Part shown: piece after piece, positions 17,445-25,742 of the stretch
Layout: each line of letters starts with the position of its first letter
Numbering within the stretch: the stretch's first letter is position 1
Made by a program: the position numbers and the translations under genes
The notes under the pieces: model-generated
Database searches by the model: none
Told to the model about the DNA's origin: nothing
What the model saw: the letters and a program-made list of their open reading frames with translations, nothing else
NCBI GenBank assembly: GCA_964235605.1
Contig: CAXSCR010000003.1
Location: 1 to 64,000, forward strand
Direction: 5' to 3'
Length of the DNA: 64,000 nucleotides
DNA from: DATCRE01 sp964235605
GTDB lineage: Bacteria; Bacteroidota; Bacteroidia; Cytophagales; Cyclobacteriaceae

Positions 17445-18176
17445 TTATTTATACACAATGTGAGGTAAAGTTTTTTTCATTTCATTTACCACTTCTTCAT
17501 TCGCTTTATCTTTTGATGAATAATAAATTTTCTTACCATCAGTCTTTGTTAATAGAATTATAGGCTTCCTATCAGAATTCAAAATCAATTTCACTATTTC
17601 TCCTCTATCGGTTTTGAAATATCCTTTATTTATCGTTCCGAGAGCAAATCCATTAGTTTTTAAAGTGATTTCCGGCAATTGACTGACTAGCTCCACACTT
17701 TGTATTTCAGTTGGATCTAGAGTCTCTCCGTAACTTCCCTCAAATGCTATGTTTTTTGAATCAACCATCAGTTTATCTTCCTTAAATCCAAATCCAAAAA
17801 GGCAAATAACAAAAAGCAGAGTTCCTACAAGGATAAAAACTCCGGCTTTATTCCGCGTTGTGCTTACTCCCTTTACATATTTTGAACTTGTTGCTATAAA
17901 ATAGATATAAGATAGAATCGGATAAACGGCTAAGAATATCCCAACCATATTTTTGTTGCTTAAGTAGTGCAACGCAGTCCCAAGAGCAAAAAATGATACT
18001 CCTAAAGAAATATGGAACTTTCGGAAATAAGGAATATAAGCTTTTAGGTCTACTTTCTTTCTTTCTTCTTCATTCATAGTGTTGTATCCTGAAAGAAGAT
18101 ATTTGGCATTATGCTCTGTTACTGTAAATCCCAATGCACCAAAAATTAAACTCATTCCAATTAATACATATATCAT
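17445..18176 (-). CDS. DUF3784-like membrane protein with a C-terminal PH-like domain
   Basis: A 243-residue inner-membrane protein. I start it at the ATG at 18176 (MIYVLIGMSLIFGAL), because the earlier ORF start adds a non-membrane leader. The first 100 or so residues resemble DUF3784: a helix, then LLSGYNTMNEEERKKVDLKA, then two more helices (FHISLGVSFFALGTALHYL and FLAVYPILSYIYF). A fourth helix (GVFILVGTLLFVICLFGFGF) precedes a soluble C-terminal part (about residues 150-243), which by strand pattern could be a bacterial PH-like domain (IQSVELVSQLPEITLKTNG, GYFKTDRGEIVKLIL). Function unknown. It has no clear operon partner. Confidence 0.6.
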   Translation of the reverse strand: MIYVLIGMSLIFGALGFTVTEHNAKYLLSGYNTMNEEERKKVDLKAYIPYFRKFHISLGVSFFALGTALHYLSNKNMVGIFLAVYPILSYIYFIATSSKYVKGVSTTRNKAGVFILVGTLLFVICLFGFGFKEDKLMVDSKNIAFEGSYGETLDPTEIQSVELVSQLPEITLKTNGFALGTINKGYFKTDRGEIVKLILNSDRKPIILLTKTDGKKIYYSSKDKANEEVVNEMKKTLPHIVYK

Positions 18177-18944
18177 ATTCTTGATTTGCCTAAAGTCTGT
18201 ATTAAATATCAAGGTAACCTTTCTGGCAAAATTATACAAAGTGCTAATCTTCCAAAGCCCTATTACTTTTTATGGGATTGGATTGGTGTTGATATTGACT
18301 TATTGGCCGGTTCTATTAATACCACTTAAAGCAAATAATTTCAACGTGTCTGGTATATTCTATTAAAGGATTCTTTTATCTTTGATATAGTCTCAACCTT
18401 CAACGTCATTTCCCTATTGTTCTCAATACTTCTCTACAGCATCTTATGAATAACATAATGCGTGAGGAATGACAGGATTATCGAACTAAAATGAAACCCA
18501 AACTCATTGTGAAGGAAGGCACAATAATAGCGTAGATCCCTGATTTTGTCTTGCACAAGGGCAAGTTTACTAGTTCAAGTTGGTTCTCATACAAAGTGGG
18601 AAAGATTTTATTCTTTTATAAGATGGCGGTAATGATACTATGAAATTTGTTTAAGAAGGAATTACAATGCAGTGCAAAAAGGTAGCACTGGAAGGCGTTT
18701 CAGGTATGTCAATTCAATTCCAATATTTCTGGTCTGGTTTGCAATAACCTTGCATAAAACGTTAAACTTCCAGCCTTAATTTATTTAAACCTGTTCGTTT
18801 TTCCGTCTTTTTAGGCGGGCGAATAAATTTATACGCGCTGTTTGCCACGTGATTTTTGTTCAAGTTGGCATAATGTGTAGTTTCAAAGCTCTGCATTTTT
18901 TGGATCGCCTGAAACGGAAATAAGGTAAAGACTCTCATTATTCA
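18177..18944. other. Long intergenic region before the NtrC-type gene
   Basis: No supportable gene lies here. Short open frames in this interval (for example a hydrophobic reading near 18250-18365) have no recognised family. I found no convincing promoter. Confidence 0.4.
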
Positions 18945-18977
18945 GTGTTTTTCATAATTTTGATTCAAAAGATCAAC

Positions 18978-20297
18978 GTGCCAAATATCTTAGTAATAGA
19001 CGACGAAGAGAACCTAAGAAAATTACTAGCTCGGGTAATTGAGCTTGAAGGATATTCTGTCTTTCAGGCAAATTCTGTTAAAGATGGCATTAAGCAACTG
19101 AACAAAGAATCAATTCATGTCGTGATTTCGGATGTAAAATTACCGGATGGAAATGGTGTGGATCTAACTGGTAGAATCAAACATGACTACCCAGCAATCG
19201 AAGTAATTGTATTGACGGCGTTTGGTACAATAGAAGATGGTGTAAGGGCTATTAAATTGGGTGCATTTGATTACCTGACAAAAGGCGATCACCAGGAAAA
19301 AATAATTCCACTTGTAAGCAAAGCATGTGAAAAAGCAATCTTGCAACAAAGAGTTTACAACCTTGAATCCAAGCTTCAAACGAAATTTGGATTTTATAAC
19401 ATCCTTGGTAAAAACAAACTGCTTCACCAATGCATAGAATTAGCAAAAAAAGTTGCTTGTACTGACACCACCGTTTTATTACTTGGAGAAACGGGAACAG
19501 GAAAGGAAGTCTTTGCACAAGCTATCCATTACGAGAGTATAAGAAAAGCAAAGCAATTTGTAGCATTAAATTGTAGTGCCTTTTCTAAAGATCTTTTAGA
19601 GAGTGAACTTTTCGGTCATGCAGAGGGTGCCTTCACAGGCGCCGTGAAATCGAAAAAAGGATACATTGAAGAAGCCCATGAAGGAACGCTGTTTCTGGAC
19701 GAGATAGGAGAAATGAATATTGATCTTCAATCTAAACTTTTGCGGGTTCTCGAAACTGGCGATTTTTACAGAGTAGGCGAAAGCAAATCCAGGCATGCCA
19801 ACGTGAGATTCATTGCTGCAACGAATAGGGATCTTGAGAAGGCTTCTGATAATGGAAATTTCAGAAAAGATCTCTTCTATCGGCTTTCGGTTTTCACCAT
19901 TGGTCTTCCGTCACTCCGAGATCGTAAGGATGATATTCCGATTCTTGCAAATCACTTTATAAAACAGTTCTCATTAAAGACCAATAAGCCTGAGCCTAAT
20001 GTAACAGAATCTTATGCAAAATCACTTCAACAGCATCCATGGAAGGGAAACATAAGAGAGCTTAAAAATGTTATAGAACGAAGTGTTATACTCTGTGAGG
20101 ATGAATTGGATCAATCAATTCTACCTTCTGATTTCAATATGTATGGTGATTCTGATTCACTTGATCTTGCAAGTGTAGAAAAAAGACATATTAAAAAAAT
20201 ACTTGCCTACACAGGCGGCAATAAAACTCAGACGGCAAAGCTTCTCGATATTGGTTTAACAACACTATACCAAAAAATAAAAGATTTCAATCTCTAA
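18978..20297 (+). CDS. NtrC-family sigma-54-dependent response regulator
   Basis: A 439-residue transcription activator with REC, AAA+ and Fis-type HTH domains. Starts are ambiguous: GTG at 18978 (MPNILVIDDEENLRKLL) fits the family, while GTG at 18945 and TTG at 18960 add a hydrophobic leader. REC carries Asp52 in VVISDVKLPDGNG. The AAA+ domain has Walker A LLGETGTGKE, the sigma-54 contact loop GAFTGA (residues 217-222), Walker B GTLFLDEIGEM and the R-finger region AATNRDLEKA. The C-terminal helix-turn-helix is TQTAKLLDIGLTTLYQK. It lies upstream of kdp with a sigma-54-like promoter at 20918 between them, so it is the likely Kdp activator in place of KdpE. Confidence 0.92.
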   Translation: MPNILVIDDEENLRKLLARVIELEGYSVFQANSVKDGIKQLNKESIHVVISDVKLPDGNGVDLTGRIKHDYPAIEVIVLTAFGTIEDGVRAIKLGAFDYLTKGDHQEKIIPLVSKACEKAILQQRVYNLESKLQTKFGFYNILGKNKLLHQCIELAKKVACTDTTVLLLGETGTGKEVFAQAIHYESIRKAKQFVALNCSAFSKDLLESELFGHAEGAFTGAVKSKKGYIEEAHEGTLFLDEIGEMNIDLQSKLLRVLETGDFYRVGESKSRHANVRFIAATNRDLEKASDNGNFRKDLFYRLSVFTIGLPSLRDRKDDIPILANHFIKQFSLKTNKPEPNVTESYAKSLQQHPWKGNIRELKNVIERSVILCEDELDQSILPSDFNMYGDSDSLDLASVEKRHIKKILAYTGGNKTQTAKLLDIGLTTLYQKIKDFNL

Positions 20298-20356
20298 TAA
20301 TTAATTAAGTACGGCTTAAAAAAGTCAAACGGTACTTAACTTTGCCTATTTATTTT

Positions 20357-20707
20357 TTAAAGATCTACGAACTCAGTAAAACTTTTTGCCGCATTTTGAA
20401 ATTCTGACGGCATCAAAATTACAGTTGTATTGTTATCAATCCCAATGTCAGAAAGCATTTGCACTCGTCTCAGGTCAAGCGCAAGAGGAGTTTCAAACAT
20501 CCGTTTAACAGAAAGCGATAGTTTTTCAGAAGCATCGAGTTCAGCTTCAGCCTTAATTATTCTCGCGCGTTTTTCACGTATCGCTTCGGCCTCTCTCTTG
20601 CAATTGCTCTTTGCATAGACTCTGGGATCACAACGTCTTTCATTTCACCATTTCAATTTTTATACCCCATGATTCTGTGGTGCTATCTACCATCTGATTC
20701 TGAATCC
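20357..20707 (-). pseudogene. Slipin (SPFH/band 7) C-terminal remnant
   Basis: Minus-strand pieces follow the end of slipin proteins: QMVDSTTESWGIKIEMV, then KDVVIPESMQRAIARE in a second frame, then EAIREKRARIIKAEAELDAS in a third. That last frame stays open through LALDLRRVQMLSDIG and DNNTTVILMPSEFQNAAKS to a stop at 20357-20359. Two frameshifts separate the pieces, and everything before QMVDS is missing. It lies between the regulator and the kdp promoter. Confidence 0.75.
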
Positions 20708-20836
20708 TGCAAGAAATAAAACAAATATTGAAATTGTATACTAACCTATACTTAAGTGTTTTTAAAATGTGATAAAACAGATTTGAAGAAACCTAATGAC
20801 GTTAAAAAGGTCATGCTAGCAAAAAGTGTTCAATTC

Positions 20837-20878
20837 CTGCAATACACCCTTCGGATTCCGAAGGGTTTTACATTGCAG
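20837..20878 (+). terminator. Extended hairpin upstream of the kdp promoter
   Basis: A 9-bp stem, ACCCTTCGG/CCGAAGGGT (20846-20854 and 20858-20866), has a 3-nt loop and is followed by TTTTA. An outer 7-bp pair, CTGCAAT/ATTGCAG, extends it. It could terminate transcription coming from the regulator gene, or act as a regulatory structure. Confidence 0.55.
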
Positions 20879-20917
20879 ATTTCCATAATGATTTGAATAT
20901 CAAAAGAATCGCACGAT

Positions 20918-20933
20918 AGGCACGTTAGTGGCT
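20918..20933 (+). promoter_or_regulatory. Sigma-54-like (-24/-12) promoter of the kdp operon
   Basis: AGGCACG-TTAG-TGGCT matches the sigma-54 consensus TGGCACG-N4-TTGCW, including the invariant GG (20919-20920) and GC (20931-20932) 12 bp apart. It lies 69 bp before the first small ORF and 600 bp after a gene for a GAFTGA-containing activator. An inverted repeat, ATGAC/GTCAT at 20796-20814, is a possible activator site. Confidence 0.65.
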
Positions 20934-21001
20934 TAAGGAATGTAATGTTATTAGATACGTACGAATTTTAAAAACTCACATAAGTATTATGGCAAGCCTT
21001 A

Positions 21002-21094
21002 ATGACTTTGTTGATCTGGCTCTTTATAGCGTGTTGTTTTTCAATTGTAATTCGAATTATTCCTAATAACAAAATGGATGCACTAAAGAATTAA
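21002..21094 (+). CDS. Small membrane peptide 1 of the kdp operon (30 aa)
   Basis: An ATG at 21002 opens 30 codons: one hydrophobic helix starting MTLLIWLFIACCFSIVIRII, then a short polar tail ending DALKN. The stop lies 11 bp before the next small ORF. No family was recognised. It is supported by position, with three tiny hydrophobic frames in series between a promoter-like site and kdpA, and not by homology. Confidence 0.5.
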   Translation: MTLLIWLFIACCFSIVIRIIPNNKMDALKN

Positions 21095-21105
21095 AAACCA
21101 CTTAT

Positions 21106-21189
21106 ATGATGACATTTACGCTAACAATTGCCGGGGTACTATGCTTCGTGCTTTTTTTTAAAATCATTGACTACTTCGAAAAAATATAA
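21106..21189 (+). CDS. Small membrane peptide 2 of the kdp operon (27 aa)
   Basis: An ATG at 21106 opens 27 codons with a helix, FTLTIAGVLCFVLFFKIIDY, and the tail FEKI. The stop is 4 bp before kdpF. Like KdpF it is a single-helix peptide, and it may be a second accessory subunit, but that is inference. Confidence 0.55.
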   Translation: MMTFTLTIAGVLCFVLFFKIIDYFEKI

Positions 21190-21193
21190 AACT

Positions 21194-21271
21194 ATGATCG
21201 CATTATTCATTGTCGCCATTCTTGTATTTATCTACATGTGTTATGTGCTTGTTAAACCTGAAAAATTTTAA
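21194..21271 (+). CDS. kdpF: KdpF, small subunit of the K+-transporting ATPase
   Basis: A 25-residue single-helix protein (IALFIVAILVFIYMCYVLVK, then PEKF). Its C-terminal tail with Pro-Glu is typical of KdpF, which binds at the lipid interface of KdpA and stabilises the KdpFABC complex. It ends 3 bp before kdpA. It is too short for most gene finders. Confidence 0.85.
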   Translation: MIALFIVAILVFIYMCYVLVKPEKF

Positions 21272-21274
21272 TTT

Positions 21275-22972
21275 ATGAACTCAGAAATTATCGGTGTATT
21301 TCTCACGTTTTTACTCGCGGTCGTGCTGGCTATACCCCTTGGAAAATATATTGCCAGTGTTTATGCTGGTGATAAAACATTTCTTGATGTTATCCTTAAT
21401 CCGATAGAGAGATTTTTTTATAAAGCCAGTAGCATTGATGTTAATCGTGAAATGACATGGAAGGAAAATCTTGTCGCGCTGCTCATGATCAACATGATTT
21501 GGTTTTTCTGGGGGATGTTCGTTCTTATGAACCAGGGATGGCTTCCACTAAATCCTGATGGCAACGCCTCTATGACTCCAGACTTAGCCTTCAATACCAC
21601 TATAAGTTTTATTGTCAATTGTAATCTACAGCACTACTCAGGTGAGACAGGAGTCTCTTACTTTTCACAGATTTTTGCATTAATGTTCTTTCAATTTGTT
21701 TCGGCTGGAACCGGAATGGCAACTGCTGCAATCATCTTTAAAAGTCTTCAGGCAAAAACCCTTGAAACTCTTGGAAACTTCTACGCGCTATTTGTGAAAA
21801 GTTGCTTACGAATTCTATTTCCATTGTGTCTTGTTGTGTCTGCCATTTTCCTGATGGAAGGAATGCCTATGACCTTCGAAGGGAAAGATACCATTACTAC
21901 TGTTGAGAATGATACCATTCATGTTAGTCGTGGTCAGCTCGCCGCATTTGTTCCAATCAAACACATAGGTACAAACGGGGGTGGATACTTTGGCGCCAAT
22001 TCAGCACACCCTTTTGAAAATCCTACCTATCTCACAAATATTGTTGAGATGGTTTCCCAGACAATCATTCCATTTGCTATGGTATTTGCACTGGGATTTT
22101 TCATCAGACGAAAAAAATTCGCCTACATGGTTTTTGGTGTAATGACCATTGGCTTTTTCCTTCTTTTATTTCCAACCCTTTATTACGAGATCAAAGGTAA
22201 TCCGCAAATAGAAAAAATGAGTATTGATATGGCAGCAGGGGCTATGGAAGGAAAAGAAATCCGATTTGGGTCGGCAGCTTCTGCTTACTGGAGTATTGCC
22301 ACAACAGTAATATCTACGGGCTCTATCAACTCGTGGCACGATAGCTTCATGCCCTTATCAGGAATGTTCCAGCTTCTGGCCATGATGACAAATGCGTTCT
22401 ATGGTGGTGTGGGTGTCGGGATTCTTAACTTTTACGTTTTTATTATCCTTGCCGTTTTCATTTCAGGAATGATGGTAGGACGTACGCCGGAATTTATGGG
22501 CAAAAAAGTTGAAGCTAAAGAAATGAAGATCGCCATGATTGTTGCATTACTTCACCCCTTCCTCATACTTGCGGGTACTGCACTCGCCAGTTATAACTTC
22601 GTTCAAAATCCCGGCGTCGGCTGGTTGAATAACCCCGGGCACCACGGTTTCTCAGAAATGTTGTATGAGTATACATCGTCTGCATCTAACAACGGTTCTG
22701 GCTTTGAAGGATTAGGTGATAATAATCCATTTTGGAATATAACAACAGGTTTTGTATTGATCTTAGGAAGATACATACCGATTATTGGACCGATTGCTAT
22801 TGCTGGTATACTGGCGCGCAAAAAATTTATTCCGGAAAGTGCGGGAACACTTCAAACAGACACAGCGACTTTCGGTATGATGATACTTGCAGTTATATTT
22901 CTTGTTGCTGCGCTATCATTCTTTCCTGCACTTGCACTCGGTCCAATTGCAGAACACTTTTCCATTTACTAA
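21275..22972 (+). CDS. kdpA: KdpA, K+-binding channel-like subunit
   Basis: A 565-residue polytopic membrane protein that selects and carries K+ in the high-affinity KdpFABC ATPase. Hallmarks are FNTTISFIVNCNLQHYSGE (first P-loop; most homologues have TNTNWQ here), GTNGGGYFGANSAHPFENPT (selectivity loop near residue 230-250), AMMTNAFYGGVGVGILNFYV (third) and NNGSGFEGLGDNNPFWNI (fourth). Length and start (ATG at 21275) match the family. It is co-transcribed with kdpF upstream and kdpB 11 bp downstream. Expression is expected at low external K+, here probably through the adjacent sigma-54 activator and split KdpD. Confidence 0.97.
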   Translation: MNSEIIGVFLTFLLAVVLAIPLGKYIASVYAGDKTFLDVILNPIERFFYKASSIDVNREMTWKENLVALLMINMIWFFWGMFVLMNQGWLPLNPDGNASMTPDLAFNTTISFIVNCNLQHYSGETGVSYFSQIFALMFFQFVSAGTGMATAAIIFKSLQAKTLETLGNFYALFVKSCLRILFPLCLVVSAIFLMEGMPMTFEGKDTITTVENDTIHVSRGQLAAFVPIKHIGTNGGGYFGANSAHPFENPTYLTNIVEMVSQTIIPFAMVFALGFFIRRKKFAYMVFGVMTIGFFLLLFPTLYYEIKGNPQIEKMSIDMAAGAMEGKEIRFGSAASAYWSIATTVISTGSINSWHDSFMPLSGMFQLLAMMTNAFYGGVGVGILNFYVFIILAVFISGMMVGRTPEFMGKKVEAKEMKIAMIVALLHPFLILAGTALASYNFVQNPGVGWLNNPGHHGFSEMLYEYTSSASNNGSGFEGLGDNNPFWNITTGFVLILGRYIPIIGPIAIAGILARKKFIPESAGTLQTDTATFGMMILAVIFLVAALSFFPALALGPIAEHFSIY

Positions 22973-22983
22973 TCAATTCTAAA

Positions 22984-25044
22984 ATGAAAAATCGACATAC
23001 ATCATTATTTCCTGCTGATCTCCTAAAGGTTTCTTTAAAGGAGGCATTCATAAAACTGAACCCGCGGCTTCTCATCAAGAATCCTGTTATGTTTACAGTG
23101 GAGATCGGAACAATCGTAATGTTTATGGTAACCATTAACGTGGCCATGGGTGAAAAGGCGCAGGGTAGTCTTAGCTATAACCTTTCCGTATTTTTCATTC
23201 TGTTTCTTACGTTGGTGTTTGCCAACTTCGCAGAAGCCATTGCGGAGGCACGTGGAAAAGCGCAGGCAGATTCACTTCGTAAAACAAGGGAAGATACCCC
23301 AGCAAAAGTCTTAGATGACAATGGAATAGTAACCACGAGAGCATCAAGTCAATTAAAAAAGGGTGACGTTTTTATTTGTGAAACGGGCGATCTTATTCCT
23401 TCTGACGGAGAAATTATTGAAGGCATTGCAACCATCGATGAGTCTGCCATAACCGGTGAGTCGGCTCCGGTGATCCGCGAGGCGGGTGGTGATAAATCGT
23501 CAGTAACCGGCGGCACCAAAGTACTTTCTGATAAAATAAAAGTTTTGGTTACAACACAACCTGGTGAAAGCTTCCTCGATAAGATGATCAGTCTTGTTGA
23601 AGGCGCAAATCGTCAGAAGACACCAAATGAAGTTGCACTGAATATTTTACTAGCGGGATTCACACTAATCTTTACCGTTGTATGTATCACATTAAAACCA
23701 TTTGGTGATTATGCAAATACACCAATTTCCATAGCCGCATTTATTTCCCTCTTCGTTTGTCTTATTCCTACTACCATAGGTGGATTGCTTTCTGCTATTG
23801 GTATTGCCGGGATGGACAGAGCGCTTCGCGCTAATGTGATCACTAAATCTGGTAAAGCAGTTGAAACCGCTGGCGACCTTGACACGATCCTTCTTGATAA
23901 AACCGGAACAATCACCATTGGAAATCGTAAGGCCACTCATTTTTATCCTGCCAGTGGCATAGCAGAAGATATTTTAATAGAGTGCGCTACCCTTGCATCA
24001 CTTTCTGATGCAACGCCAGAAGGAAAATCTATCGTTGAGCTTGCTGCCGTAAAGGGGTATAAACATCCTGCAGGTATGGGAAGCATAGGTGATTTAACCC
24101 TTGGCCTTCCTCAAGTAAGAATTATCAAATTCTCTGCCAGTACAAGATTGTCAGGAATTGATCTTGAGGGAAGAAGTATTCGTAAAGGTGCATTTGATGC
24201 TATCAAAATGCTAGCGGAGAAAAATGGCAATATAGTGCCCGAAGAACTTACTACAACGATCAACAAGATATCCTCCAATGGCGGCACACCACTGGTTGTC
24301 TCTGAAAATAATGTAGTACTCGGCGCAATTGAACTTCAGGACATTATCAAACCCGGTATTCGCGAACGCTTTGACAGGCTTCGAAAAATGGGCGTTAAAA
24401 CAGTGATGGTCACAGGTGACAATCCTCTTACCGCGAAGTACATCGCAGAAAAAGCAGGTGTAGATGATTTCATCGCTGAAGCAAAACCAGAAGATAAACT
24501 CGAATACATACGAAAGGAACAAGCAGGGGGTAAGCTTGTTGCAATGATGGGTGACGGAACTAATGATGCTCCTGCTCTTGCGCAGGCAGATGTTGGTGTA
24601 GCTATGAATAGTGGCACGCAGGCAGCCAAAGAAGCTGGCAACATGGTGGATCTCGATAATGATCCGACCAAATTGATTGAGGTCGTTGAGATTGGTAAGC
24701 AACTGTTAATGACACGTGGGGCACTAACAACTTTTTCCATAGCGAATGACGTAGCAAAATATTTTGCCATCGTTCCGGCACTTTTCATTGCTTCAATTCC
24801 AGCATTGCAAAGTTTGAATATCATGAATCTTTCAAGCCCTGATAGTGCCATTCTTTCGGCAGTAATATTCAACGCTATTATCATTCCAATACTTATACCC
24901 ATTGCTTTAAAAGGTATTACGTACAAGCCCATAGGCGCGAGTGCTTTGCTTCGTAGAAATCTTGTCATCTATGGGTTAGGCGGACTAATCGTCCCATTCA
25001 TTGGAATCAAAATTATTGACATGGCAGTATCATTATTTATCTAA
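22984..25044 (+). CDS. kdpB: KdpB, P-type ATPase subunit
   Basis: The 686-residue catalytic subunit of KdpFABC. The start is the ATG at 22984 (MKNRHTSLFPADLL), 11 bp after kdpA; a longer in-frame opening from 22732 merely runs through kdpA. It shows the actuator motif ITGESAPVI, the phosphorylation motif DKTGTIT with Asp305, the nucleotide-binding segment KGAFDAIKML and the hinge MMGDGTNDAPALAQADVGVA. C-terminal membrane helices contain the Asp/Lys pair region of the family (SIANDVAKYFAIVPALF). ATP hydrolysis here drives K+ uptake through KdpA. KdpC follows after 6 bp. Confidence 0.97.
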   Translation: MKNRHTSLFPADLLKVSLKEAFIKLNPRLLIKNPVMFTVEIGTIVMFMVTINVAMGEKAQGSLSYNLSVFFILFLTLVFANFAEAIAEARGKAQADSLRKTREDTPAKVLDDNGIVTTRASSQLKKGDVFICETGDLIPSDGEIIEGIATIDESAITGESAPVIREAGGDKSSVTGGTKVLSDKIKVLVTTQPGESFLDKMISLVEGANRQKTPNEVALNILLAGFTLIFTVVCITLKPFGDYANTPISIAAFISLFVCLIPTTIGGLLSAIGIAGMDRALRANVITKSGKAVETAGDLDTILLDKTGTITIGNRKATHFYPASGIAEDILIECATLASLSDATPEGKSIVELAAVKGYKHPAGMGSIGDLTLGLPQVRIIKFSASTRLSGIDLEGRSIRKGAFDAIKMLAEKNGNIVPEELTTTINKISSNGGTPLVVSENNVVLGAIELQDIIKPGIRERFDRLRKMGVKTVMVTGDNPLTAKYIAEKAGVDDFIAEAKPEDKLEYIRKEQAGGKLVAMMGDGTNDAPALAQADVGVAMNSGTQAAKEAGNMVDLDNDPTKLIEVVEIGKQLLMTRGALTTFSIANDVAKYFAIVPALFIASIPALQSLNIMNLSSPDSAILSAVIFNAIIIPILIPIALKGITYKPIGASALLRRNLVIYGLGGLIVPFIGIKIIDMAVSLFI

Positions 25045-25050
25045 AACGTT

Positions 25051-25614
25051 ATGCAAACACATATATTTCCAGCTCTAAAACTCACAGCATTATCAATAAT
25101 ATTCTTTTCAGGAATTTATACTGGCATGGTTTGGATGATGGCACAGTTGGCACCCAATCAGGGTGAAGGTGAACTCGTAGAATTGAACAGCAAAGTTGTT
25201 GGATATGCAAAACTTGGACAATCCTTTAAGGGTGACAACTATTTTCAATCACGGCCATCGGTAGTAGATTATAATGCAGCGGGTTCCGGAGGATCAAACA
25301 AAGGTGCATCAAGTGAAGATCATCTGGCTATCGTACAGGCACGCATCGATACTTTTCTTACTCATAATCCTGATATCAATCTAGAAAAAATACCTGTGGA
25401 ATTAGTGACAGCTTCTGCCAGTGGATTAGATCCTGACCTATCGCCTGCAGCAGCTAAGATTCAGATCGATAGAATTTCCACTAAACGGAAGATAGACAAA
25501 GCAAAACTTAATGCGCTTGTTGATGAGCATACAGAAGGACCTTTGCTTGGATTACTTGGCCCTGTGAAAGTAAATGTGCTAAACCTGAATATTGCTTTAG
25601 ACAAATTAAAGTAA
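25051..25614 (+). CDS. kdpC: KdpC, stabilising subunit of the K+-ATPase
   Basis: A 187-residue protein with one N-terminal membrane helix (ALKLTALSIIFFSGIYTGMVW) and a periplasmic domain. Family motifs are YFQSRPSVVDYNAAGSGGSNKG, VTASASGLDPDLSPAAAKIQ and VDEHTEGPLLGLLGPVKVNVLNLN. KdpC holds KdpA and KdpB together and affects nucleotide binding. It is 6 bp after kdpB. Confidence 0.96.
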   Translation: MQTHIFPALKLTALSIIFFSGIYTGMVWMMAQLAPNQGEGELVELNSKVVGYAKLGQSFKGDNYFQSRPSVVDYNAAGSGGSNKGASSEDHLAIVQARIDTFLTHNPDINLEKIPVELVTASASGLDPDLSPAAAKIQIDRISTKRKIDKAKLNALVDEHTEGPLLGLLGPVKVNVLNLNIALDKLK

Positions 25615-25630
25615 AACATAACATTATTGT

Positions 25631-25738
25631 ATGAGAATTTACATATCACTTTTAGCAGGTTTATTTTTATCGGTTCCAAAGACTGAGCCTATTAAAAGCA
25701 ATACATTTATAGATACTTCGCTGGGCATTAGCTTCTGA
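25631..25738 (+). CDS. 35-aa secreted-type peptide between kdpC and the KdpD-like gene
   Basis: ATG at 25631, 35 codons, with a hydrophobic leader (MRIYISLLAGLFLSV) resembling a signal peptide and a short polar tail. It ends 4 bp before the KdpD-like gene, so it is probably translated in the operon. In related bacteria a beta-barrel gene can occupy this place, so it may be a truncated leftover; that is inference. Confidence 0.4.
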   Translation: MRIYISLLAGLFLSVPKTEPIKSNTFIDTSLGISF

Positions 25739-25742
25739 TTGT

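Noticed and set aside
18240..18366. Hydrophobic plus-strand reading
   Set aside because: Part of a frame antisense to the DUF3784-like gene; no separate start or family.
22732..22983. Extended N-terminus of kdpB
   Set aside because: It simply runs through kdpA in another frame; the ATG at 22984 fits KdpB.
24211..24968. Long antisense ORFs within kdpB
   Set aside because: Shadows of a strongly conserved coding sequence.
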